Assembly (NCBI GenBank): GCA_030323885.1
Contig: CM059192.1
Span: 503,001 to 567,000, forward strand
Length of the DNA stretch: 64,000 bases
Direction of reading: 5' to 3'
DNA from: Branchipolynoe longqiensis
Lineage: Eukaryota > Annelida > Polychaeta > Phyllodocida > Polynoidae
Part shown: positions 12,001 to 20,180 of the stretch, piece by piece
Numbering within the stretch: position 1 is the first letter of the stretch
Layout: each line of letters begins with the position of its first letter
Program-made: the position numbers and the translations under genes
The notes under the pieces: generated by a model
What the model saw: only the letters and a program-made list of their open reading frames with translations
Told to the model about the DNA's origin: nothing
Database searches by the model: none

Positions 12001-12597
12001 CGTCTGCGCATGCGTCAAGTCTCTAGTTTGGCCGTAATCGATTAACACCATCCGAGCCACTCGGGCCACCCGAGTCGTCAGAATTTCAAATGCTATTCGA
12101 TTATTCGACCCGAGTCTGTAGGATGTGCGCATGCGCCAAAAAGTGGCTCGGGTGACCAGAGTCGATTAATCGATTACGCCCAAATAGATCAGAAAACTGA
12201 AGCGCCAAGTGTCAACACACTACTGGGATGCAGTTTTGTGTGGAATTGTATGTTTCTTAGCTCAAAATGTTTAACTATGGCTAGTTTTGTCTTAGATATA
12301 TTCATCAGATCATTATATTGCATGTGTGCATTTCACGCCGATGTGTCACTCGAATCCGCGCATGCGCAGAAGCGCCATTTGGCACGGCAGCCTTGTGGCA
12401 TCGGAGACCGCCACACCGGCACCGTCTGTAGATCACTGTGCAATGCCACAGCCGTGGCGAAACATCAAACAACATAACCACCCAGGCTCGGATTATCTTC
12501 CTTTTGTATATCTTATTAAGTAATTACCCTTAGGCACATGTCCATCACCCTCTCCGTCCGAGAGTGATCGCTTTCGCGTCGTACTGGAGGCCGCCAT
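1..12597 (-). CDS. USP39: USP39 (U4/U6.U5 tri-snRNP-associated protein, Sad1-like), exons 1-7, 3' end outside window
   Basis: USP39 is a catalytically inactive USP-family protein needed for tri-snRNP maturation and pre-mRNA splicing in the nucleus. Exons seen on the minus strand: E1 12597-12528, E2 6605-6548, E3 5869-5775, E4 4248-4112, E5 2380-2228, E6 1483-1258, E7 101-1 (cut by the window edge). All junctions keep frame (E1/E2 phase 1, E2/E3 phase 2, E3/E4 phase 1, E4/E5 and E5/E6 phase 0, E6/E7 phase 1). E2-E4 encode the UBP-type zinc finger, with CPYLDTINR, ACLVCGKYYQG, GLKSHAYIHSVQ and FYCLPDNY. E5 holds the USP Cys-box equivalent GLNNIKANDYCN, with Asp where active proteases have Cys. 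E6 and E7 continue the USP fold (RFGELLRKLWNPRHFKAHVS; FMSWLLNALHLALGG). E1 starts at an ATG in the context AAAATGGCGGC and gives a short, only mildly basic leader, much shorter than the human N-terminus. The E6 acceptor (AAG) has a weak pyrimidine tract. E1 is assigned from phase, start context and position; E2-E7 are secure from family similarity. Confidence 0.95.
130..258 (-). mobile_element. SINE-2 fragment
   Basis: Minus-strand fragment with the family signature TTACGTCCTAGCAACATCTA followed by the CTGCCCCACTGGGAGA block. Confidence 0.65.
627..947 (+). mobile_element. SINE-1 copy (tRNA-like)
   Basis: It begins TAGTGGTCTGCACTGACCTC, followed by a tRNA-like segment at about 700-775 with A-box-like TGGTGTAATGGTTAGCA and B-box-like GGTTCGAGTCC. 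The anticodon stem does not pair well, so this is a SINE rather than a tRNA gene. Confidence 0.7.
948..1132 (+). mobile_element. SINE-1 copy (tRNA-like), second of a tandem pair
   Basis: Same TAGTGGTCTGCACTCACCTC start and tRNA-like core (about 1024-1096; acceptor-stem-like GCCTAGG / TCTAGGC), ending in the shared CCATTTTCATCACC tail. Confidence 0.7.
2603..2815 (-). mobile_element. SINE-2 copy, tRNA head missing
   Basis: It carries TTTTACATCCTAGCAACATC through CTAACCAGTCGC to the AATGCCAAGCGCCAGGCTAG block. The tRNA-derived end is absent. Confidence 0.7.
2816..4111. other. USP39 intron 4, upstream part: AT-rich, nothing recognised
   Basis: AT-rich sequence with T-runs between exon 5 and exon 4. 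I see no conserved ORF and no clear repeat apart from low-complexity tracts around 3200-3240 and 3415-3450. Confidence 0.5.
4249..5548 (-). repeat. Tandem array of ~133-bp units made of partial USP39 exon 4 plus flanking intron
   Basis: The motif GATGGCCCTCCTGCACACTG (plus strand) recurs at about 4198 (the real exon), 4332, 4466, 4599, 4727, 4860, 4993, 5120, 5253 and 5386, with a degenerate copy near 5507. Spacing is 133-134 bp, with two copies of 127-128 bp. Each unit, read in gene sense, contains the acceptor CTGTAG, 67 nt of exon 4 sequence, then GTATGTG where the real exon continues with GGAGACG. The array sits in USP39 intron 3 immediately upstream of the true exon. Long ORFs across it in several frames result from the repeat. 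Confidence 0.97.
5940..6115. repeat. Two-copy ~110-bp direct repeat in USP39 intron 2
   Basis: AAAAGTGCAGTTAAT and TCTACCCCTACATTG occur at about 5930-6000 and again at about 6030-6110, a diverged duplication. Confidence 0.6.
6606..8095. other. USP39 intron 1, 3' part: AT-rich, no gene
   Basis: AT-rich single-copy-looking sequence upstream of exon 2. Short ORFs at 6777-7112 show no family similarity I recognise. Confidence 0.5.
9000..9615. repeat. Degenerate ~250-bp tandem repeat, about 2.5 copies
   Basis: CTCTATGTTGTGAGTT (9000, 9497), ATCTGGGTTC-CTAA (9124, 9389) and GATTTGTTAATTTCTTTG-like blocks (9180, 9435) recur in the same order. Confidence 0.6.
10680..11100. repeat. Two-copy ~220-bp direct repeat
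   Basis: GGTCCCTAATTATAATATAT occurs at about 10729 and 10940. It is followed in both copies by a CCCATT..TATATGTATTTATTG block, an AACGAGCTCG block and an AAAACAAAATGGC block. Confidence 0.85.
11922..12420. mobile_element. Foldback element with ~70-bp inverted arms, carrying a nested MITE
   Basis: Arm 1 (about 11927-11995: GTGTGGCGGTCTCCGATGCC...) and arm 2 (about 12350-12418, its reverse complement: ...GGCATCGGAGACCGCCACAC) match almost perfectly. A short copy of the CGATTAA MITE (12034-12181) lies between them. The foldback is in USP39 intron 1, about 110 bp from exon 1. Confidence 0.75.
12034..12181. mobile_element. CGATTAA MITE (family B), internally deleted copy
   Basis: It starts TAATCGATTAACACCATCCG and ends GAGTCGATTAATCGATTACG, sharing subterminal blocks (AGAATTTCAAATGC; CGCATGCGCCAAAAAGTGGC) with full copies at 30.9, 43.0 and 63.1 kb. 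Confidence 0.8.
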
Positions 12598-12600
12598 TTT
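12590..12600 (-). promoter_or_regulatory. YY1-like motif at the USP39 start codon
   Basis: Read on the minus strand the site is AAAATGGCGGC, matching the YY1 core AANATGGCGGC and overlapping the USP39 ATG at 12597. YY1 sites overlapping start codons of housekeeping genes are a known animal promoter arrangement. Binding here is inference. Confidence 0.4.
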
Positions 12601-13590
12601 GCAGTGTGTATGTGTTAAACGTCATCAATCCAGAAGAGGTCTAAATAATAAATGTTGTTTTCTATATTAAATATGATGTCATTTCTTTTGAATTCGTAAC
12701 TATGCACATATTCAGTTATAATATATATTTCATTTCCTAGTAATTGTCTTAACTATAAGCTTGTGAGTCAAATGATTTGTTTATAAAGTTGTGGGGGTCC
12801 TTCCTGGGTACTGTTAGTGACGTGATATACCCAAATACACAAGAGGACGTTCGACCCAGCTCACGCAGTGAGGCTATGAGCATTGATCCAGAACATGTGC
12901 AGTGTGCACAATAGGAACCAAAATGAAAAAATGTCAGGGTCCAGGCTGAACATGAAACATGGCTTTATTACATATATTCAGAGAAATCAAGTAAATAGGT
13001 GAGTTGAAAGAATGTCAAGAAACACCCCGTCTGTGCTGGTTAGTGATGAGTAGGAATTAGTCCTGTGCTGTCGTGTATGGTGTGATTCATATAATAATTA
13101 TCACTGATCATATCATATCATCATATGAAATAATGAATGGTCACAGTATCATTCACTTTCAGTACCAATATCACAGCCTCCTCACTCAGACGAGATACTA
13201 GATTAGGTACACAAGGACTCATCCCTACTCGTCCCAGCCCCAGGTCTCCACTGTGTCAGTAGGGCACCCAATACACGGTGGGGGCGCTGCCGTTGCGCCA
13301 GCGATGGTAAGACACACCGAACTGCCGCTAGGCCCTAGCCCTAGGGCTAGGGTAAATCTAAGTTAGGTACCCCAGTAAAATTTTCTAATTATTCCAAACA
13401 TTCAAATTATAATTTCATTGGAAGCTCCAATGAATCAAAAGCAATATGCTTTTTGAATTTTTAAGATATTCCAAAAATTGAATGAGATATGTGCATTTGA
13501 AGTTTGTTGAATTTAAGATTTTTTGTATTAGCTAATGCACTAGAGAAGTGCCTTATTTAGGGCTGTTAAATAGACTAATTATAACAACAT
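12598..13590. other. USP39 upstream region
   Basis: It contains the presumed USP39 promoter. No TATA box is evident near 12600. A short CTAGCCCTAGGGCTAG palindrome lies at about 13334-13352. No coding exon was recognised, though C2orf68 exon 1 would be expected somewhere from here to 20.18 kb. Confidence 0.4.
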
Positions 13591-13599
13591 TTCCTTGTA

Positions 13600-14340
13600 G
13601 TTTCTTTATTAATGATCCTATCCTGATCAAACTTCACACCAAGGTTCTTCTTCGTATACCAAATCACCCCAGCTTATCAAAACTGATATACAAAAATTAG
13701 ATCACCGGAAAAGGTAGGTTTCCATGGCAACCATAATGCAATCACTCCCACCTACAATATGAGTCAACTGTAGCTATTTTTAAATAATGGTCAGATCCTG
13801 ATGAAATTTCACATCAAGGTTTTTCTTGGTCTGTCAAATCACCTCAGCTTATCAAAACTGATATAAAAAAAATAGATCACAGAAAAATGTTGGTTTCCAT
13901 GGCAACCGTAATACAATCATGCCTACAACTGCAGTTTCTTTATTAATGGTTTGTTCCTGATCAAACTTGACATCAAGGTTCTTCTTATACCAAATCACCC
14001 CAGCTTATCAAAACGGATATACAAAAATTAGATCACAGGAAAATGTAGGTTTCCATGGCAACCGTAATACAATCACTCCCGCCTACAATATCAGTCAACT
14101 GTAGCTCTTTTTTAATAATGGTCAGATCCCGATGAAATGTCACATTAAGGTTCTTCTTGGTCTGGCAAATCACCTCAGCTTATCAAAACTGATATAAATA
14201 AATTAGATCACAGAGAAATGTAGGTTTCCATGGCAACCATAAAAATGTTGGTTTCCATGGCAACCATAATGCAATCATGCCCATAACTGCAGTTTCTTTA
14301 TTAATGGTTTGATCCTGATCAAACTTGACATCAAGGTGAT
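13600..14340. repeat. ~170-bp tandem repeat with RFX-type X-box motifs
   Basis: Blocks CAAATCACC-CAGCTTATCA, AAAACTGATATA, TTAGATCAC and GGTTTCCATGGCAACC recur in order about four times. The last motif occurs five times (13717, 13892, 14048, 14223, 14250). Confidence 0.9.
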
Positions 14341-14344
14341 TCAA

Positions 14345-15170
14345 ATAACCAACAATCAAACCCAGATGTAGCAGTCAATGCAGTGTGCCGTTTTCCGACA
14401 TGACTGGGCTGCTCAGAAAGTCCCAAGAAGTTGTACGAGTTTTATCGCACCGGCGACAGTGGCGCTCCAGGCGGATTCCGGGGTACCTAACCAAACACCA
14501 CCAAACACAACAAAACACCGTTGATCTAACGACTAACGTAGCCGACGCATCCCTCGACCCTCCCGCGGGGGCCGCGCGTGAGTCACTCAACTAGAGAATC
14601 CAGTCAAAGCAACCAAACCAACAACCAAACAACCACCAACAACATCAAACCAACAACAACCAAACCAAACAACCACCAAACACCGTTGATCTAACGACTA
14701 ACGTAGCCGACGCATCCCTCGACCCTCCCGCGGGGGCCGCGTGTGAGTCACTCAACTAGAGAATCCAGTCAAAACAACCAAACCACCAACCAACAACCAA
14801 ACAACCAACAACAAACCACCAACATCAAACCAACAACAACCAAACCAACAACCAAACCAAACACCACCAAACACAACAAAACACCGTTGATCTAACGACT
14901 AACGTAGCCGACGCATCCCTCGACCCTCCCGCGGGGGCCGCGCGTGAGTCACTCAACTAGAGAATCCAGTCAAAACAACCAAACCACCAACAACCAAACA
15001 ACCACCAACATCAAACAAACAACAAACCAACAACAACCAAACCAACAACAACCCAACCAACAACAACCCAACCAAACACCGTTGATTTAACGACTACTGT
15101 AGCCGACGCATCCCTCGACCCTCCCGCGGGCCGCGGGGGCCGCGCGTGAGTCAGAATCGAGTCAAAACAC
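14345..15170. repeat. Composite CAACCAAA / GC-rich satellite, about four copies
   Basis: A core ACACCGTTGAT-TAACGACTA, then CCGACGCATCCCTCGACCCT, CCCGCGGG and GCGTGAGTCA, recurs at about 14515, 14682, 14882 and 15077. Copies are separated by variable CAA/CCAA simple sequence. Confidence 0.9.
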
Positions 15171-16265
15171 CAACTTTTGGCCATCAAATTGTAGAGTTGC
15201 GATTCCAGTTAGAGTCAATGTAAGACCAGTTTTAGGAAGATAAAATGCTAAAGTTTCCCATTATGATAGTTAACATGCACTTTCCCGGCAGTCTTAGCTC
15301 TGATTTCTGCATCTGAAGACTTGAATGGCTTGGTAAAATGCCTTTCAAATGTCACACAGCCCAACCAAACACCACCAAACACCACAAAACACCGTTGATT
15401 TAACGACTACTGTAGCCGACGCATCCCTCGACCCTCCCGCGGGCCGCGCGTGAGTCAGAATCCAGTCAAAACACCAACTTTTGGCCATCAAATTGTAGAG
15501 TTGCGATTCCAGTTAGAGTCAATGTAAGACCAGTTTTAGGAAGATAAAATGCTAAAGTTTCCCATTATGATAGTTAACATGCACTTTCCCGGCAGTCTTA
15601 GCTCTGATTTCTGCATCTGAAGACTTGAATGGCTTGGTAAAATGCCTTTCAAATGTCACACAGCCCAACCAAACACCATCAAACACCACAAAACACCGTT
15701 GATTTAACGACTACTGTAGCCGACGCATCCCTCGACCCTCCCTCGGGCCGCGCGGGCCGCGCGTGAGTCAGAATCCAGTCAAAACACCAACTTTTGGCCA
15801 TCAAATTGTAGAGTTGCGATTCCAGTTAGAGTCAATGTAAGACCAGTTTTAGGAAGATAAAATGCTAAAGTTTCCCATTATGATAGTTAACATGCACTTT
15901 CCCGGCAGTCTTAGCTCTGATTTCTGCATCTGAAGACTTGAATGGCTTGGTAAAATGCCTTTCAAATGTCACACAGCCCAACCAAACACCACCAAACACC
16001 ATCAAACACCACAAAACACCGTTGATTTAACGACTACTGTAGCCGACGCATCCCTCGACCCTCCCGCGGGCCGCGCGTGAGTCAGAATCCAGTCAAAACA
16101 CCAACTTTTGGCCATCAAATTGTAGAGTTGCGATTCCAGTTAGAGTCAATGTAAGACCAGTTTTAGGAAGATAAAATGCTAAAGTTTCCCATTATGATAG
16201 TTAACATGCACTTTCCCGGCAGTCTTAGCTCTGATTTCTGCATCTGAAGACTTGAATGGCTTGGT
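15077..16265. repeat. ~310-bp tandem repeat, four copies
   Basis: Starts at about 15077, 15390, 15694 and 16017. Each has the GC-rich core followed by near-identical sequence from CACCAACTTTTGGCCATCAA to TAAAATGCCTTTCAAATGTC. The copies are almost identical, so the amplification is recent. Blocks matching the flanks (TTCCGACATGACTGGGCTGC at 14393 and about 16388) bracket the whole cluster. Confidence 0.95.
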
Positions 16266-16487
16266 AAAATGCCTTTCAAATGTCACACAGCACTGAAAAT
16301 GGTCTCTATCTGTGCCCCAGTCTGTTGTGCTTCAAACCCAGATGTAGCAGTCAATGCAGTGTGCATGTGTTGCACATGTGGTGCCGTTTTCCGACATGAC
16401 TGGGCTGCTCAGAAAGTCGCTAGAAGTTGTACGAGTTTTATCCGCCGGCGACAGTGGCGCTCCCGGCGGATTCTGGGGTACCTATCT

Positions 16488-16558
16488 AAGTAGATACATA
16501 AAGGATTCACATCTGACTATGTGTCCGCCGCAGCAGTACGGTGTGAGTCTTTTATCTA
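16488..16558. mobile_element. Tiny foldback, GATTCACC family (family C)
   Basis: ATAAAGGATTCACATCTGAC and its inverted relative TGTGAGTCTTTTATCTA bound a ~65-bp unit similar to the one at 41560-41622. Confidence 0.6.
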
Positions 16559-16754
16559 GGGTAAAGATAGATCAAAGATTCACCCCTACCCAGAGTAGGG
16601 CTGAAGAACAACTCATTAGAAAAAAATGACGAAAACTGATTTCATATCAATCAACCAATGGGGACCTTTCATGAGCCATTTCTCTCGCTATACACTTGGT
16701 GGCAGCCACGTTCCCGGTCCAAGTTGGCCACCATGGTTGGATAGAAGGGTGTAG

Positions 16755-17225
16755 GTGTGTGTGTGTGCTTGTGGTGTAGGTGTGTGGTGGGGGTGGTGAT
16801 GTGTGGTGGGGGTGTAGGCGTGTGGTGAGGGTTTATGGGGGGGTGGGGGGATAGGTGTGTGTGGTGAGGGTGTATAGGTGTGTGTGTGGTGAGGTGTAGG
16901 TGTGGTGTGGTGTAGGTGTGTAGTGGGGGTGTAAGTGTGTGGTGGGGGTTTATGTGTGTGGTGGGGGTTTAGGAATGTGGTGGGGGGGGGGGGGGTTAGG
17001 TCTGTAGGTGGGCATGGGGTGGGTGTAGGTGTGTGTGGTTGAGGTGTGTGTGATGGGGGTGTAGGTGTGTAGTGGGGTGTAAGTGTTCGGTGGGGGTTTA
17101 GGTGAGTGGTGGGGGTGTAAGGGTTACTGGGGGTATAGGTGTGGGGGTATAGGTGTGTAGTGGGGTGTGTGGTAGGGGTTTAGGGCTGTGGTGGGGGTGT
17201 AGGTGTGTGGTGGGGTTTTAGGGAT
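16755..17225 (+). repeat. G/T-rich minisatellite arm (GGTGTGTGGTGGGGGTGTA-like)
   Basis: Irregular units of GTGTGGTGGGGGTGTAG fill the segment, including a run of G at about 16982-16995. Many G-runs make G-quadruplexes likely on this strand. Confidence 0.95.
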
Positions 17226-17261
17226 GCTAAAGATTGTGAGGTGCCGCTCTGCAAGACATCC

Positions 17262-17662
17262 CTACACCTCCACCACAAACCATCTACACCCCAACCACAC
17301 ACACCGTCAACCCCCACCACACACACCATCAACCCCTACCACACACACCTACACCCCCACCACATCCCTAAGCCCCCACCAATCCCATACACCCGACCAC
17401 ACCCATACATCCCTACCACACACCCATACACCCCCACCACACACACCAAAATCCTCACCACACCCCTACACCTCCACAACACACCTACCAAACAAACATA
17501 CGCCCCAACCACACCCATCACACCATACCCACTCACCACACACCCCCACCACGCACACCAGAACCCTCACCACAACCCTACACCTCCACCACACCAACAT
17601 AGGGCCCCACCATACACACCTACACCCCAATCACACCCACCACACCATACACACTCACCACA
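17262..17662 (-). repeat. C/A-rich minisatellite arm, inverted relative of the preceding arm
   Basis: Units such as CACACACCTACACCCCCACC are the reverse complement of the 16755-17225 units, so the two arms form a large imperfect inverted repeat around a ~40-bp spacer. The Thr/Pro-rich ORF at 17203-17790 is a by-product. Confidence 0.93.
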
Positions 17663-17989
17663 CACCAAAGCATACAGAGACCGGCATGGTGCACCATCTT
17701 GTAAAAATATACGGATTTTCGGTTAAGAATTATATATTGGCAGAGAGCATTATTAGTCTTGGGCGACGGAGTGGGGACGATGTTATATAAACTAAAAGTA
17801 ATAATATCCCACTCCCATTATGACATGATATAAGCTGTGTGAAATATATGTTCATATATTATGCCTGAGATTAATGAAGAGATGTTCCTATATAAGAGGC
17901 AGTACATGATTGTTGAAATGTTTCTCTATGCATCCATAAAGAGTGCAATTGGAGAAAAGACCATTTTAACAGAGATCTATTGTAACTGT

Positions 17990-18630
17990 ATGGCTACCTG
18001 CCCCCCCCCCCCCCCTTCCTGGACCACTGGGCAGGTCCACCAGCCTAATTTGCATATATACACACAGGGCACCACCTGCAGCTGGGTTGAGCGACAGCCA
18101 CCCCTACTGGGGGAGGGGGCCACCCACCCTGACTGTGGAGGTGCCTGATTGGCTGGCTGTGGACTGCCCAGTCACCTGCATCCCATTGGCCCTCTGACCA
18201 CACTAGCCTCAAACCAAGATCTTAATTCTAGACTCTGCTTCAGAGACACTGGAGAAAGATCACTCTACTCCTGGCTCTTGAGTGAGACACACCTACTCTT
18301 GAGCAGGAACCCCAGACACTCTGTCTGATGCTATCAACATTCATCTATTCCAATTGAGTGTGTACACAGCCATAGGACTCCTGTCCGATGGGCTGTAGGC
18401 ACTGCTTTCTATACAGGCTAAAGTAGTAATGAGATATTGTGTGGCTAGAAGGCAAGGGGTGTGGATGATAGGTCACTGGTAGGTGGACAGGAGTTGGTGT
18501 TAGTAAAGCACAACTTCTCCACTGTTTATCTGTGTCTTGTCTTCATTCTTCCTTAGCATTGGTTAATGAGTTGATAGATAAGTGATATGAAGGGGAGAGT
18601 TTCTGTAGTATTATCGGGTGTCCCAAACGT
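17990..18630 (+). mobile_element. Possible LTR with primer-binding-like sequence at its end
   Basis: After a poly-C run (18001-18016) come ATTTGCATATATA (octamer plus TATA, about 18049) and CCAAT-type motifs. At 18615-18640 GGGTGTCCCAAACGTGGCC resembles the TGGCGCCCAACGTGG-type sequence after many retroelement LTRs. No pol genes and no second LTR are seen. Confidence 0.25.
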
Positions 18631-18639
18631 GGCCGGGCA

Positions 18640-19940
18640 TTCAGAAATATTATAATCTGACGAGAGAGTCAGGCAAACTGAAAGGTCCCCATTGGAGAAG
18701 GTGAGCTCCAGGTTCCATCATCCAGTGTTTATCTATATTGAAGTAGACCTGGTGAAATGGGAGAGAATGCAATAACAACCAAGATGGCAGCTGCAGAATG
18801 GCCCTCAATTCGAGTTTAAAGGTCTATTAATCTACATTATTTATTAAATTATCCCTCCAAAAGTAGGCTAGCGGGTAAATGGGTCGTTCTCAGAAGTTGT
18901 GTACCAATAGTGTGACATCAATACCACAAAATCAAAATGCTGTCAAAGTCCTATAAACAAGTTTCCTCAATGTGTATGTCCTTTTGCATCTGAGTAATTG
19001 AAAATAAACATATTCTGGCATTTTTAAGTAGGTCAAATGGTGCTCACACTCAATAAATAGCAGTATAGCATGGAAACCAATCTGACTCCAAAATCTAATA
19101 TTTTCTACACAAAACTTGACATTGTTAGGACATTTCACATGCCACTTGCTTTATAAACAGTAGTAATAATAATTTGAAACCTCATTGCTATGGTTTTGTC
19201 TTATTTGTGAATATTAAAGAGAAAAGCAAAAAAATATTAGCAAGGTAACAGTCAAAGTGGAAACAACAATTTTACACAAATGTTCGGCTCAAATTTCAAT
19301 GTTTAGGGGCAATTTCAGGATTTATATTTTACTATACCATAACTGGGTCCATGCATAGAGTGTCAAATGGTGAAAATAGTTCCTGTACTGTATCTGTACT
19401 CAGTGTTTGATACAGAGTTTCATAGTACTTGCAAGTGGAAACGAAATGTTACGATGTTAATGACTCCAGAAAAGGTTAACTATTTTATAATTTAAAAAAG
19501 ATTTTTTAGAAATAAATGTCTTCAACTTAATGAAGACATTGTATATGACCATTTGAAGTGAAATGAGCTGTTGTTCAGAGGTTTTCATTAAGTTTGTGAC
19601 ACTTTATTTTCAATGCTGTTGACAATGTCACAAATTAGTGATGTAATTTTCTATGTATTTAGCTACATCCATCCCAATAAGATACATAATACACAATATT
19701 AACATTTACTTTTTATCTAAAATATCTCCCACATTATTGGGCTAAATGATGAAATCTAAATATTGACACTCCAATAATGGGTTTCTTTGAAATATGCATT
19801 TCAAGTAGACTACCTCAAGTGGTACACAGTTTCTGAGAATGACCCAAATATAAAGAGGTATGTGAAAAATATATTTTGCTTCTTAAATTAAGAATGTATG
19901 TTCTCATTTCATTTACCCAGTCTTTCTCCACTTTTTCTAA
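18640..19940. other. AT-rich stretch without recognisable gene
   Basis: Short ORFs only; the minus ORF at 18932-19138 has no recognisable similarity. Confidence 0.4.
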
Positions 19941-20180
19941 CTGGGTAGGGGTGAATCTTTTATCTAGAGTAAAGAACTTTCAGTACTACCTGGACTGGAT
20001 TGGTAACTAGATTCACTTCTAAATGGTCCTGGTCGACAGAAACCAAGAAATATTGGAGTACTCTTTCAATTCAATTGATCATTTTGATTAGTATTTTGAG
20101 GAGTATTGATTAATAGTGATTAAAAGAACCTATGTGGCAGAAATTAATAAAGCCACCATGCTACACCTTTCTCTTTGCAG

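Larger units (their letters stand above)
16562..19976. mobile_element. Possible 3.4-kb family C element with GATTCACCCCTACCC ends
   Basis: Left end TAGATCAAAGATTCACCCCT and right end (reverse) TAGATAAAAGATTCACCCCT are inverted copies. The interior includes the GT/CA foldback and an LTR-like segment, with no transposase. It may instead be two separate small elements. Confidence 0.4.

Noticed and set aside
17203..17790. Thr/Pro/His-rich ORF of 195 codons
   Set aside because: Lies on the CA-rich arm of the foldback minisatellite; composition explains it.
18792..18832. ATGGCAGCTGCAGAATGGCC as start of C2orf68
   Set aside because: It stops after nine codons without a suitable donor and does not match the family N-terminus.
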